From the NCBI GenBank assembly GCA_900073065.1, contig FJOG01000037.1, positions 257,785 through 321,784 on the forward strand: DNA of 64,000 nucleotides, read 5' to 3'. The DNA comes from Phialocephala subalpina (taxonomy: Eukaryota > Ascomycota > Leotiomycetes > Helotiales > Mollisiaceae). Below, in pieces: positions 1 to 11,995 of this stretch. The stretch's first letter is position 1. Each line of letters opens with the position of its first letter. Below the pieces are notes generated by a model. The model searched no databases. It was not told the origin of the DNA and was given only the letters and a program-made list of their open reading frames with translations. Made by a program: the position numbers and the translations under genes.

Positions 1-318
1 TTCCCCTTCCACAACGTGAGACCGCCGGAGACGGAGCAATTGAGGCGAGTCTCGTCAGCAACAGTTAAGCGACCTTGGTCCGCAAATTAAAGCCCTGTCC
101 GTGTCATCTGCTCGTATAGGGCTACCCTTCAAGACCCCTGCTTTATGATAAAACAATTCTGTGCCGCAACAGCGCGTAATCGCGAGTCGCAACTACTCCG
201 TAAGCGTCCTTAAAACACCTCCTTTTCCCATCAACAACGACACGCTTGGGCGACGATTCAGCCTTGCAAGACAACCTCAAAGTTCGCGATTGTTAAGTAG
301 ACCGGTTTAGAACCCAGA

Positions 319-2111
319 ATGCGGCAGCAAACGGTCGCCGTTATTGGCGCTGGTAAGATTATCCAGATCGTTGCGGCGATTCTTGATGCTGACGCCGAAT
401 ATCCAGGCTCCAGCGGGCTGTCCATGCTGAAGACTCTTCGCGAAGATGGCTTCAAGGCGACATGCTACGAGCGAAGGAGTCAAGTCGGTGGCTTGTGGGC
501 GTATACGGATGATAAATCTATGACCACCGCGCTTCCTAGTGAGCATACCCGTCGCCTATGATTTGTGTATATATGGCTGAGGAGATCTAGGTACTTCGGC
601 AAACATCAGCAAATTCACCTGCGGCATGTCGGACTTTCCAATGCCAGACAGTCCGTGACCCCGTCAAATGTCTACTCTACTTTGTCATGCAGTTTACTGA
701 CGAAGATTTAGAGTATCCGCATTACTTGTCTCAATGGGAATTTCAGGAGTATATCGAGTCATACGCGACGCATTTTGATATGCACAAGGACATTGTGTTC
801 AATGCTTTGGTGAAGGAAGTATCTAGAAATAAAGACGACAGCAAGTGGCGGCTACAAGCCATTGTAGACGGAGAGTCTCGTGTCGAAGAGTACGACAAGG
901 TAGCGTTCTGCCATGGATACCAGACGAAACCGAACATGCCAAACTTTGAGGGTGTGGAGAAATTCGAGGGCGCAATCATGCATACTCAAGAGTTTAGAAT
1001 GTGAGTGAGTGTGTGCCGAGGCAGCTCGTTCCGTACTCATCGTTTCAGGTCCGACGAGTTCAAAGGGAAGAGAGTCGTCGTGGTAGGAATATCCAGCACC
1101 GCTTCCGATGTCATTTATTCGCTTCTACCGGTCGCATCGAAGGTCTACATGTCCCACCGACGAGGGGCACTTATTGTCCCCAAATACCGGAAAGGCTTCC
1201 CGCCTGACTTGATGGTCAGCTGGCGGCGGCGCCAGATGACCGCCTTTCTACAACGCAACTTTCCGAATTTCTCGAGGTGGCTTTTGGATCGGGTCGTGGG
1301 ACTCATGATAAAGCAAATGTGGAGCGACCTTGATCCAGCCTGGGGACTAGTACCGCCTCCTTCTCTCAGTCTGTCGCCCCGAGCTTTGAATGAGAATATT
1401 ATCCCGGCTCTAAGAGACGGGTCTTTGACCTCGTTACCGGGAATTAAGTGCTTTACAGGGCCTCGTTCGATCGAGTTCACAGACGGAACTGTCCTCGACG
1501 ACATTGACGCTGTCATATGCGCGACAGGATACCGAGCCGACTTCAGTGCTGCTCCGTTCTTGGAGAAGAGCCGACCATCCAACTATGGTGGCCCAGATTT
1601 TGTTAGGCTGTGGATGAATCTCTTCCCACCTAAATATGTTGACTCTATGGTCTTGCTTTGCTATTCTGCATTTGGAAAGAACAACGGCTTCTCCTTCTCT
1701 GACGTGACTTCGATGGCGGTGAGCAACGTGTGGCGTGGTGTCCACCCGATACCGACGGTGGAGGAGATGGAGAAGCATGTCGACAGTCACCAAAATTGGG
1801 TTGCAGCAAGATGGCGATTGGACAACAATATAGACGTCTCGGCGGTGAAGACTTGGGAATATCAATCCTTCCTACACAAAGCGGCTGGTACAGGTATGGA
1901 GAACCTAGGTTGGGGTTGGAAAGGTTGGAAGTTCTGGTTCCAGGACCCAAAGATGTCGTACTTGATGAATAATGGTGTCGAAACCGCACACGCATTTCGG
2001 TATTTTGAGACGGGAAAGAGGAAGGCGTGGCCGGGAGCAAGAGACGCCATAATACACATGAACGAACTGGTCAAGGTGTTTCCTATTAAGGAGGAGAAGA
2101 AGATACAATAG
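319..2111 (+). CDS. Flavin-containing monooxygenase (FMO-like), 5 exons, about 525 aa
   Basis: Predicted FAD/NADPH-dependent monooxygenase of the FMO class, oxygenating a soft nucleophile or small metabolite; the substrate cannot be read from sequence. Exons inferred at 319-352, 407-538, 591-650, 712-1000 and 1049-2111; the joined frame is open (1578 nt). Visible motifs are the N-terminal FAD-binding VIGAGSSG, made only after removing the first intron (353-406, inside the glycine motif), the FMO fingerprint FEGAIMHTQEF near residue 165, a second Rossmann motif VVVVGISSTASD that lacks the usual second and third glycines, and the CATGY motif in the C-terminal half. Introns 2 (539-590), 3 (651-711, branch TACTGAC) and 4 (1001-1048) give uninterrupted FMO-like sequence (for example FPMPDKYPHYLS across intron 3). 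Length is normal for fungal FMOs. The degenerate second glycine motif may weaken NADPH binding, but this is common in fungal paralogues. Confidence 0.88.
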
Positions 2112-2947
2112 GCTTAGGTTCAGGGGTCAACATTGCCTTTACGTATTCTTAGGCAGGAGGTTCCTTATACTTGACTGCTCAGCTGGCAAGCATTCTCCAA
2201 CCTTACATGGACTTTCCTGGCTTTGAGCATGTAAGATTACATGGCTCTGAAAGAATCGTCTAAGCACACAGGTACATTACTTCGAAGGGATGGGTTCAGA
2301 AATCGAGATCGCGACTGTGATTATTGGGGGCTGAGATCTAGATTGGGGAAGTGTTGTCCAGGGGTTATGAAGTGATCCACGTGACAGTACCTGAGTTTTC
2401 TCGAAAGAATCTCCTACCTAACTTTCCAATATAGGTTTCTAAGGATTAGTAAAACTACAAGGGACTATAATATAGACTTGTTCTCCTTTGGGCGAAGGGT
2501 AAGGTATTCCTCGTTGGATGTTATCACGTGCTCATATAAATAACGGTTTCCGATCCCGCCGCCTGGACATCGCGAAGAATATCACTGTCTCAAGACACGA
2601 CCCTCCCATCATCAACTTACTCGAACTTAAGAATTCACAATGGCCGACGAGGCTGTGGCCCCCAATGACCCGGCCTGCCCATCTTCCAGGTGCGGCCTGG
2701 CCAAACCCGCATGATCAGGACTCGTGCGTTGTCTCGCAGACGGAGCAGCCTCATGGAAATCATTTTGCCCAGCATCCACACAATCAATTCGAACGCGGTT
2801 TCGTGAAAATCCACTGCACATGCTCACAGTCCGCTCAATCTCTGAAGCCCTGTCGTCACAGAGACACTTGTCCTCGACTTTAGTCAACGCGTACGTCGCA
2901 GACAATCTGCGTGGGCAGCTTTCAGCTCTCAGACCCCACTCAGTGCC
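2112..2947. other. Intergenic region, no supported gene
   Basis: No open frame here has family resemblance or sensible splice structure. The stretch holds the 3' flank of the monooxygenase and the promoter of the NACHT gene, with two CACGTG palindromes (near 2380 and 2526) and a TATAAATA stretch near 2536. An open frame at 2518-2883 has composition unlike the neighbouring genes and is not believed. Confidence 0.5.
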
Positions 2948-5774
2948 ATGGATCCATTCACGGCATTGTCGCTTGCTGGCAATGTCATTCAATTCGTCGA
3001 GTTCGGAACGAAGTTGCTAGCAGGAACCTACGAGCTCTACAAGTCTAATACTGGCCACTTGGGGACAAATGCTGAGCTTTATCTTGTCACGTGTGACCTG
3101 GACGATGCCATTGCTAGGTTCAGTCAGCCTCGATCAACAGTGCCTTCTTCTGGATTGGCCAGGGTCGAGCCAATAGACGGCCGAGAGAGTCTAGAAGCCA
3201 TTTGTAGGGGCGCTTCCAAAGTTGCTCAAGATCTCAAAGAACGATTGGAATCGATTCGAGTTCGAGGGCCTGGTCGATACAGAGTCTGGGACAGCTTCGC
3301 ACACGCTGTCAAATGTGCTTGGTCGGCAGACGAGATTGACAATTTAACAAAAAGACTGTCAGGCTTCAGAGATGCCATTACCACCAGAATTCTCGTATTA
3401 ATCAGGTTGGTGGCCGTCGACGTGGACTGATTTCATGCGGGAGGGTAACTAACAACTGGGCAGGGACAGCATTGAGATGAGTTCTGCCCAAACAATAGCT
3501 CAACTCAACAACTTGGACAAGCAGACGCGAAAGATCGCTACGGCATTGCTGGACCCGAACCCAACAAATAACCTTCAGCAAGAGATGCACGCACAAACTT
3601 TGGCCTTAACACAACTTCTTGGACGGATAGAATCTTCAAATCAAACGGAACATCAACGAACACGCGCCGCCCTCCTTCAGTCATTGAGGGCAGAGGATCA
3701 CAGTAATAAAATCTTAATGCTGGAGCTATGTGGCGAAGATAGAGACGTCGCAAGGCTGAAAGAGCATTGGGATAATACCAACGTCAATTGTGTCAATCAA
3801 GTGCTCGACACAATCAAGGATCAAGAACTTATGCTGCGAAATGCTGTGGGGAAGCACATCTTAGAAGGTCTTCGACCTAGCACTTTGCACAGGCGATACG
3901 AAGAGATCATCGAGTCATATCCCACCACTTTTCAATGGATCTTCGAAGACCCGACGTCGTCTCAAATGCCTTGGAGCAATTTCACCGAATGGCTCGAGAA
4001 CGGCAATGGAATATATTGGATCAACGGCAAAGCGGGATCCGGCAAATCGACCTTGATGAAGTACATATACGACGATCCTAGAATCCGCCAACACCTCCTC
4101 ACTTGGGCTGGAAAGACACCTTTATGTATAGCCACATTCTTTTTCTGGAACAGCGGCACCCTTGAGCAGCAATCACAGGCTGGTCTCCTCCGCGCCTTAC
4201 TTTTCGAGGCTCTCTCACAGTTCCCCGATCTGATCCCGGTGGTTCTCCCTTCGGTCTGGGGTAAGACTTACTCGACAATGGTCCAGAAATCCAACATTTA
4301 TGGTGAGGGCTGGCCACTTCAACGCCTAATGGCAGCTTTCACAAGTCTCACACGTCAGACATCCGTCTCGCTAAAGTTGTGCCTGTTTATCGACGGACTC
4401 GATGAATACGGTGGGGACCATCATCACATGGCTGAACTCTTCAAAGACATCGCTTTCTCGCCATGCCTCAAAGTATGCTTGTCTAGCCGGCCGTGGGTTG
4501 TGTTTGCAACGTGCTTCAAGAATTGCTCGACACTTCGCCTTCAAGACCTTACCGCTGGCGATATCAAGCATTTTGTCACTTCGAGATTCGACAGCGACGC
4601 TTCGTTTCAAGCTCTTTCCTCCCGCGATCCCATGTTTGCCTCTGCTCTCATCCTCGAAATTGTAGAGAAAGCGGAAGGGTTATTCTTGTGGGTGAGACTA
4701 GTTGTTAAGTCTTTGCTAGACGGCATTAGGAACTGCGATACTATCTCAGACCTTCAAAGACGACTTCAGCGTCTTCCAAAGGAGTTAGCTCCGCTCTACA
4801 CACATCTTCTGAGTCTAATAGACGACGACTACCTAGAATGGGCTTCCAAAGCTTTCCAACTGTCACGAGCGTCACGCGAATGCCGCTTTGAATGGCTCGA
4901 GCGTGAGTGGCCGCTGACGCTCGTAGATTTATTTCTTGGAATTGATGTATCTACGACCATGGAGGAAGCCCAGGAGCTCACCGAATCGAAGATGCTCCAG
5001 ATGTATCATGACACACAGACACGGCTTACTGCACGTTGTGCCGGACTGCTCGAAGCTCGAGAGGTCTGGGATGATGAGGATTCGTTCAGTTCTGGCGTCA
5101 GATGCCTCGATACGAATACGACTGTCAGATACCTTCACCGGACTGCTCGAGACTACATTGAAAGCCCCGACACATGGGCTTCGATTCTAAAGCACACAGA
5201 GGCTTCCTGCTTTCAGCCACCCGCTCTTTTGGTCCGAAGCTCGGTGCTTCAAATTGGGATGAAATATGCGACCAGGCGGCGGCACGATGGAATATGGCGT
5301 ATCATGATACATGCATTCTATGCCAACCACCTGTCAGGCCATTCTCATGCCATATTGCTTGATCAATTTGAGCAGCGGTTGAACTCTTTCGAAATGTTCC
5401 ATGGTGGCCATTGGACCTCTGATTTTGTTGCAACCCAGAGACAACAAACAAATCCATTCCTCGCTTTTGCCGCTTTGTTCGACTTGACCACCTATGTTCG
5501 CGAGAAATTGGATAATTACGGGGCGGACAAGGCCGTCACCATGGCACAGTCCATCCTGAGTTACCTTGAGACTTGCAAGAAAGTTGGCAACAACGACTAT
5601 CCTCCCCAGTCCGAGACGATGAGAACGCTACTATTATCATACGAGGAACCCAGTATTGCTTGCGCTGTGTCTTCAGTGGATTCCCTCACAATTAAGTTGG
5701 CACCAGAGGTATGTGTGCGAAAGTCGAAGAAATCATGGTTCAGAAGAAGCTTTCGACGAAGTGCAAAGAGTTGA
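2948..5774 (+). CDS. NACHT-domain STAND NTPase (fungal NLR-like), 2 exons, about 922 aa
   Basis: Signal-transducing NTPase of the fungal NLR-like class, a family linked to nonself recognition and programmed cell death. Exons 2948-3405 and 3464-5774 are joined across a 58-nt intron with branch TAACTAAC. The N-terminus (MDPFTALSLAGNVIQFVEFG...) is the hydrophobic helical domain often found ahead of fungal NACHT domains (SesA/Helo-like type; exact Pfam assignment uncertain). A helical linker follows, then the typical pre-NACHT motif RYEEIIESYPTTFQWIFED, Walker A GKAGSGKST near residue 360, Walker B LCLFIDGLDEYGG, and the CLSSRPW sensor-like motif. The C-terminal third is a helical region without visible ankyrin, WD40 or TPR repeats, ending in a strongly basic tail (KSKKSWFRRSFRRSAKS). 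The gene is intact, and a HET-domain gene follows 274 bp downstream on the same strand. Confidence 0.88.
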
Positions 5775-6048
5775 GATTGATGGGAGCAACCATAAACCTC
5801 ATATACGTCAAACGATCATATTGATCAAGATTATGTCCATCAATAATTGTTCATCTTGGCATATCTGCGACACCTGACCTGACCCCGTGCGTTCAGTTTC
5901 GTTTTGAACTTTGATTGGATTCGATACACCAATCGCAGACCTTTGGCAAAATGGCTGGCTGACGCGGGGTCATCTGATGTCACAGCCTTGGACGACTTCC
6001 CAAGCCTCACTCCCGCGATGATCTCAACTGAACATCACCAAACTCAGA

Positions 6049-8052
6049 ATGCCGGACCTCGAAAAACCAAGCGTCAGCGTGGAGGCTTGTCGCAAATGTT
6101 GCCTCCGGTATGACTTCCTACTTCCAGATGACAAGATTGTCACTGTCCTCTGCGGCCAGCCTTCCGAGGTGGCATACAAGGCTGTGTCCTATCTATGGGA
6201 GAATACCAAGCCTCTCAGCCTGGTATGCAAGAAATGCTCTGCAGTCAAAGTAATTCCAATGCGGGACGCAGGGAAGCTTTGGAACATCTTGGAATTTGTT
6301 CGGGGAGGAAGCAAGATCTGGCTTGACGCGCTCTCGATCGATCAAGACGATCCTTCCGATCTAGCGGCGCAACTGGCGGTCATGGGAAACATCTATCGCG
6401 ATGCGAAAGTCGTCTCAGTCATGCTTCCTGCAGAGGATAAGGAGGCTTATGAGTTGTTAAAGAAGCTAGCAATTACCGCGGATGAGATTGTGAAAAGAAG
6501 GGAGGAATTCGGCCTGATACTTCCTGCTCTTCCTGGTACAAGATCGGTCACCGAGGGTCAATCGACACCAGAGGAACTCGCACACGAATACCAACGACTT
6601 TTTTCTCTGTGGGAATTGGTTACCAGCAAATGGAGTTATTGGAGCAGAGCATGGACCTTCCAAGAATGGACGATGGCTGCCGAGATTGATATCGCCTGGG
6701 AAGGTATTCCGAATCACGGAGGATTGATGAACGTCAAGAATGTCATTGTATCATCATCTTCCATCATTGGTCATTGGAAAATGCAAAATGCTGCAGCTCC
6801 GTGCCAAGAAGCAGAGTCGGCTCTTCTCGTCCGCGCAGCTATGCGTTCAGAACTGTCGAAGGACCTGAACTTGGTCCGGTTGCACTTTCCTTTCCAAGAC
6901 TTCCTCGTTGCTGACGAAGTCGGAGATCCCATCGAGCTTCGGACACGAACAAGTCTGACCCCAATGCATTCCATTAGCAGCGGGACATCAGTCGAGATCT
7001 TTGAAGGGGATCCCAAAACCCCAAACTTGCGTCGATTACTTGGTCTTGCACTTACAGCTATCAGCATCACCAAACGGAAAGCAAGATACGAAGCGGACCT
7101 GGTGCACTGTTGGGCCTCGATGTGTAACATTGAATACGAATACAACAAAGACGATTTCTTTCCATTTGCGCTGCAGAAAGTGATCGCTGCTCTTCGCAAA
7201 GCGGGCATTCAGATCTTCAATTTCCACAACAATTGTCTAGGAGGCGAGACGGACTTGAAGTTCATGGATTATGCTGCTGCTATGAAGCAGAGCAATCTTG
7301 CTAGTGGAGCGTTCATGTTTGGAGCTCCGGTGTTTGTAGGCCGTGTGGATACCATTACTCATATCAGACACTGCTTGGAGCAGGTTGAAGAGCCAGTGGA
7401 TTTTCCCCGCTATGGTGTGGTAAACCTGCAGATTTTAGAAAACGCCATCATTCAAACTCCTGTTGCCTTTACGGACAAGACCTTGGTCATTTCAATGCTC
7501 AAAGACTTGGTCGCTGGAACGGCCGACGGTGAAGAAGTCCTGAACGTGACGGATGAGCTGCAAAAACTTCTTGAGAATATGTCCCTTGTAGCTCTAGAGC
7601 AACTCGGAAGGTATTCACTTATACCAATCTCAATCGGTTGCCAAGACTCTGGGCTCACATGGGACTTCCCCGCCTGGACAATTGTTCCTTCTCATCTCGA
7701 CACTTCGAGGCCCTTCATAGCTCGCGAAAGCTTGAATGGAACTCTTGTCCTCGCTGCGCCTGTCGACGAACATCAAGCGCGAATAGTGGCATATCTGAAC
7801 ATGGCGCATCAGAGACATGGCACATATCTGATCAAAACAGATGAGAATGGGATCGCTGATATCGTGTTTCGAAAACCAGATCCTGTTCTCATCGAGGCAC
7901 TCTCCTCGTCGGACTTCAGTGCGGGGCCGAAACCTGTGGATCCTGCTTTGATGGCCATGTTGGGAGTACCCGGCTTTGGACTGATGGACGCGTTGGACGA
8001 AGCAAGGAATGTGCAGTTGGCTCTCGGTGTGAAGAGATTTCGTGCAGCATAA
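6049..8052 (+). CDS. HET-domain (heterokaryon incompatibility) protein, 667 aa, intronless
   Basis: HET domain in the N-terminal third: the conserved blocks YKAVSYLWEN, KIWLDALSIDQDD and QLAVMGNIYRDAKVV (about residues 45-130) are present in order, followed by WSRAWTFQEW near residue 205, the usual aromatic motif closing the domain. HET domains trigger cell death after nonself recognition. A CxxC pair in front (ACRKCCLRYDF, VCKKCSAVKV) may be structural. The remaining 400 residues are not recognised beyond being ordinary HET-protein C-terminus; no repeats are visible. The frame is open from the first methionine to the stop with no intron needed. It lies directly downstream of an intact NACHT gene on the same strand, which suggests but does not prove a functional link. 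Confidence 0.88.
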   Translation: MPDLEKPSVSVEACRKCCLRYDFLLPDDKIVTVLCGQPSEVAYKAVSYLWENTKPLSLVCKKCSAVKVIPMRDAGKLWNILEFVRGGSKIWLDALSIDQDDPSDLAAQLAVMGNIYRDAKVVSVMLPAEDKEAYELLKKLAITADEIVKRREEFGLILPALPGTRSVTEGQSTPEELAHEYQRLFSLWELVTSKWSYWSRAWTFQEWTMAAEIDIAWEGIPNHGGLMNVKNVIVSSSSIIGHWKMQNAAAPCQEAESALLVRAAMRSELSKDLNLVRLHFPFQDFLVADEVGDPIELRTRTSLTPMHSISSGTSVEIFEGDPKTPNLRRLLGLALTAISITKRKARYEADLVHCWASMCNIEYEYNKDDFFPFALQKVIAALRKAGIQIFNFHNNCLGGETDLKFMDYAAAMKQSNLASGAFMFGAPVFVGRVDTITHIRHCLEQVEEPVDFPRYGVVNLQILENAIIQTPVAFTDKTLVISMLKDLVAGTADGEEVLNVTDELQKLLENMSLVALEQLGRYSLIPISIGCQDSGLTWDFPAWTIVPSHLDTSRPFIARESLNGTLVLAAPVDEHQARIVAYLNMAHQRHGTYLIKTDENGIADIVFRKPDPVLIEALSSSDFSAGPKPVDPALMAMLGVPGFGLMDALDEARNVQLALGVKRFRAA

Positions 8053-8599
8053 TACGCAAATGCCATCTGTGGCAAGCACCGGTACTTGAAAGTCCATTGC
8101 CCTGTACTTGTGACTCTCAGGGCGCAAGGTTAGCATGATGCTACCCCTCTTCTGGACCATGCCGCCTGCGCCGTCGTTCCGAAACCCCGGAACCGACCCT
8201 ACCACCAACATGTTTAAGGTCGTCATCCCTAGATAGTTCAGCATACCTTGCAATTCCATCGACTGGTCCAAGAATCATGAAACTTTCGCACCAATGGTTA
8301 TGCTGTCTCTATATTAGAATGTGCAGGCCCAACGAAAAGTCAAAACCCTATGAGAATTCGCACCAATGTATTTCTGTCTTCATGTTTTGTGTGACCTTCA
8401 ATTCTACCGGCTATTCAAAGAATTGGAGGTATTCGCACGAATGGCTATGGTGTTTCCATGTTATAAATTTTGAATGTTCGAAGCACGGTCACATTCCTCT
8501 TTTCGTTTTCAATCTCATCTTTCTTGAACCCTCCCATCTTCCCTATATCTCTTGCAACCGCTCTTCGATTCTCACCCACCAAGCCACCTCTTCTTCATC
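8053..8599. promoter_or_regulatory. 5' region of the AA9 gene
   Basis: No gene supported. A TATA-like TTATAAATTTT lies near 8462, about 135 bp before the start codon, followed by a CT-rich leader (8500-8590) typical of highly expressed fungal genes. Three spaced copies of a short motif precede it (separate entry). Confidence 0.4.
8285..8461 (+). repeat. Three spaced copies of a ~28-bp motif upstream of the AA9 gene
   Basis: The core TTCGCACCAATG (third copy TTCGCACGAATG) recurs at 8285, 8357 and 8432, 72 and 75 bp apart, each followed by a similar T/G-rich tail ending in TCTCTAT, TTCATG or TTCCATG. The first two copies contain a CCAAT box. The spacing suggests an old triplication or a set of regulator sites; the sequence between cores is poorly conserved. 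Confidence 0.5.
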
Positions 8600-9559
8600 A
8601 TGTTGTACGTTCTCAAAATCGCGGGTCTACTCAGCGGCTTTGCCAGCACTGCACTGGGCCACGGCTTTGTCTCTGGTATCGTGGCAAATGGCGTCTATAC
8701 CGAAGGCTGGCAAGTAAGCTTTTGGTACGACATTGTCAACGGCGTCACCATTCCTCAGACTCCAGGGTGGTACGAAGAGGAGTTGGACCTTGGTTTTGTC
8801 CCTCCTGATGAATACCAGTATGCGTTCCTTTACATTTAACTACCTCTTCGTGGAAAGAATGCTTGGACTGATAACACATGCAGAGATCCCAATATCATCT
8901 GCCACAAGAATGCAGTCAACGCCAACGTCTCCGCCACAGTGCCTGCCGGCGGAACTGTCGAGTTCCAGTGGACCACCTGGCCGCACAGCATCGGCCCTGT
9001 CCTTACCTACGTTGCCAACTGTGGTGGGGACTGCAAGAGTGTAGGTTCCCCCCTTTCTTCATAAATAAGTTATGGTCTCGACAATGAAGAAGAACATCAA
9101 ATAATAGAGCGAATAGGTTGATAAGAAGACTCTCGAGTTTGTCAAGATTGATGAGTCCGGCATCAATTTTTCTACCCAGGAGTGGGCTTCCGGCGTTCTG
9201 ATAGCCAACAACAACTCGTGGACTACTACTGTGCCAAAGACCCTTGCTCCAGGTATGTCAACAGTCTCATTTTACCCTCCTCCCAGCCCCACAACTCACG
9301 TTGCGAACGCTAACGATCAACGACAGGACACTATGTCTTCCGCCACGAAATCATTGCCTGCCACGGCGCCACCTCACTCGATGGCGCACAGAACTATCCT
9401 TTCTGTCTTAACATTGATGTTACCGGCTCTGGCACTGCAAATCCGACGGGGACTCTTGGGGTTAATCTTTATAAGGAGACTGATCCGGGTATTTACTTCA
9501 ATCCGTATGTTACGCTGACGAATTATACTATCCCTGGGCCTACTCTGTGGACTGGGTAG
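8600..9559 (+). CDS. AA9 lytic polysaccharide monooxygenase (former GH61), secreted, 4 exons, 247 aa
   Basis: Copper enzyme that oxidatively cleaves cellulose or related beta-glucans outside the cell. Exons 8600-8817, 8884-9040, 9117-9252 and 9327-9559 join into 744 nt. A signal peptide ([20 protein letters not shown]) ends just before HGF, so the mature protein begins with the histidine that forms the copper brace. The second copper histidine is in [17 protein letters not shown] and the axial tyrosine in [13 protein letters not shown], preceded by the typical [10 protein letters not shown]. The protein ends after [13 protein letters not shown] with no linker or CBM1, so it is a catalytic-domain-only member of normal length. 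All introns are short with good boundaries (third intron branch GCTAACG). All three copper ligands are present, so the enzyme should be active. Confidence 0.94.
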
Positions 9560-9989
9560 GATCTCTGGATAGAGAGTCACTACTGGAGCGGTTAGCGGTC
9601 TGGAGACAGGACCGGGATTTTTATGTTTTCCTAAGGCGGAAAGGTAACGTTGGAAGCTCCGTTGCGGTTCTGAGCCGGAACGAGTCATGTCATGAATATT
9701 CTATTCGGTATTGAAGCTTCACAAATTGAGTTTGAGACATCGTCATCGCTGCAGATAATTCCTGTACGAGGACTTTCGGAGAAGTAACCCTGCTTAAACA
9801 CCCAATGAGTTCTCGTGAGATAATTCCACTCAATTGTCATCTTCCAAGCTCATAGCTAATACTCTTTCAAGCATGGCTTCCTCGTTGTTATCCTCTTCTA
9901 TTAATATTATTTCGCTCTCACCTAAGATACTAAGTAAAATCCCCCTTTTACATCTCAGCCACCCCTTTATATTGGTTACTTTTTACACC
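9560..9989. other. 3' flank of AA9 gene, then transition to AT-rich DNA
   Basis: No gene supported. Composition falls steadily from about 9830, and pure A/T sequence begins around 9990-10010. Confidence 0.5.
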
Positions 9990-11995
9990 AAAAATCGCGA
10001 TTTTTACTTTTTATGAACTTTATTAAATGTTTATAAAATTAAATGAAATTAAAAATATGAATTCTTTATATATAAACTAGAAAAAGTATTATTTTTTTTA
10101 AATAATTAAATATTAAAAATCGAATTTTTTATTTATATATAATTTATATACGAATTTAAATATTAAAAATTTATAAATAACTTTTTCAAATATTAATAAA
10201 AAAAGTTATTTTTTTTAAAAAAAAAAAATACTTATTATTAATATAATTTTAATTTTATAATATTTAAAAACTTTTATTAATAATTTATTTTAAATTAATA
10301 ATTTTATAACTTTATATTATATATTTTATAATATTTAAAAATATATTATTATATTATTTTTAGTTTTTATATTAAAAGAAATTAAAATACTTTATAAAAA
10401 GATTTTATAATATATTATTTTGAAATATAAATATTAAAAAATTTATTTTAATAAAATTTATTAAAAATCTAATTATATAATTTTCAAAATATTAATTATT
10501 AATTATTAATAAAATATAAAAGAATTACTTATAATATATTAATTTCTAAATTATATAATATAAGTTATAATTTCGATATAATAATTTTTATTAAAATTAT
10601 AATCGAGAAAATCCTCGATTATTTAATATTTCGTATTCTTTATTTTATTTTCTATAATTACTTATAATTTGATATTCTTATCGTAATTTTCTTACTTTGA
10701 ATCTTTAATCTAATTAATTTCCTTTTCAATTTCTTAATTTCTTACCAATATAAGGATTAGGATTATTACTTTTAATTATTTTAAATAAATTTCTCAAAAA
10801 TTAATTTACGTTTCTAATATTTTGATATTTGATTAAATATTTATAAATTTCTATGAAATTAAAAACTTGGATTAATAAATAAAATTTAATTTTATATACT
10901 AATTATATTTTCTAATTTATAAATTCATTTTTAATATATTATAAAAAAGTTATATATATTAATTTAATTTTAAAATTTCTTTTGAATTTTTTTTAATTAA
11001 TTTTTTTTTNNNNNNNNNNNNNNNNNNNNATTCTTTGTAATTTTTTTAATTAATTTTTTTTTGGAAATTAATATAAATATTAAATTCTTTAATTTTTTTT
11101 ATTTACTTTTAAATTTTTTCTATTAGATTTAAATCTCATAAAAAAAGTAATTAATTAAAACTTTAGACTTTATATTAAAATTTAAAGAATCAAATATATT
11201 TTAAATAAACTTTTGATTAATTTTTTATAAAAATATATTTAGAATTAAAACAATTAAATAAAAGGAATATAATTAATCTAAATATTTAATGAAAATATAT
11301 TTTAAAGTTAATTACTTTAAATATTTTCTTTTTCTTTACAAATATAAATAATAATTTCTAATTCTAATTAATTATACTTTAAATTATAATTGAAATTCTT
11401 TTTAATTAATAAATTAATTTAATATAATTTGAATATTTCTTTTTATTTTTTTATCGAATAATTTAAATCTTTTTATTTTTATTAAGTTTAAATAAATATT
11501 TATTAGATTATATAATTTTATTTTAATTTTAATTTTTTAATTAAAAAATTATTTAATTAAATATTCTTTATTATTAATATTCTAAAATAAAAAGTCGAAA
11601 ATAAATTATATATCGTTAATAATTTGTTTTATAAATTTCTCGTCGAATAATTCGAATTAATATTAAAATATATAAATAATTTTAATTTATTTAAAATTTT
11701 AATAATAATATATTAATTTAAATATAATAATTTTCTTTTCTTTATTATATAATTTATTTTAATATAAATATATTATTGAATAATAATTTGAGATAAATAA
11801 ATTATTTTAATAATTTTAAGAATTAATTTTTTATCTTTTTATAATAATTGAATTATAAAGTATATAAAGGTTTTTTATTTGCCATTTATATTAAAATATT
11901 ATAAAAAGGAGTAAATTGAAATTTTTATTTGATTTTAAAAAGAAATAAATAAGTAATTAATTTAATATAAGTTTTTAAAGTAAAAATACTAGAAT
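9990..11995. repeat. AT-rich, RIP-like gene-free block
   Basis: About 2 kb of almost only A and T with scattered TCG/CGA, and no open frame. The few remaining G and C bases and the abrupt borders fit a repeat heavily mutated by repeat-induced point mutation. The original element could not be identified. A 20-base gap of N lies at 11010-11029. Normal composition returns at about 12000. Confidence 0.8.
11010..11029. other. Assembly gap (20 N)
   Basis: Both sides carry nearly the same sequence, TTTTTAATTAATTTTTTTTT, so this may be a join of overlapping contig ends and not true missing sequence. Confidence 0.95.

Noticed and set aside
319..561. First monooxygenase exon read through as an unspliced 80-codon protein
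   Set aside because: Removing 353-406 restores the FAD motif GAGSSG and removing 539-590 restores TALPSTSANISKF, so the unspliced reading is not the product.
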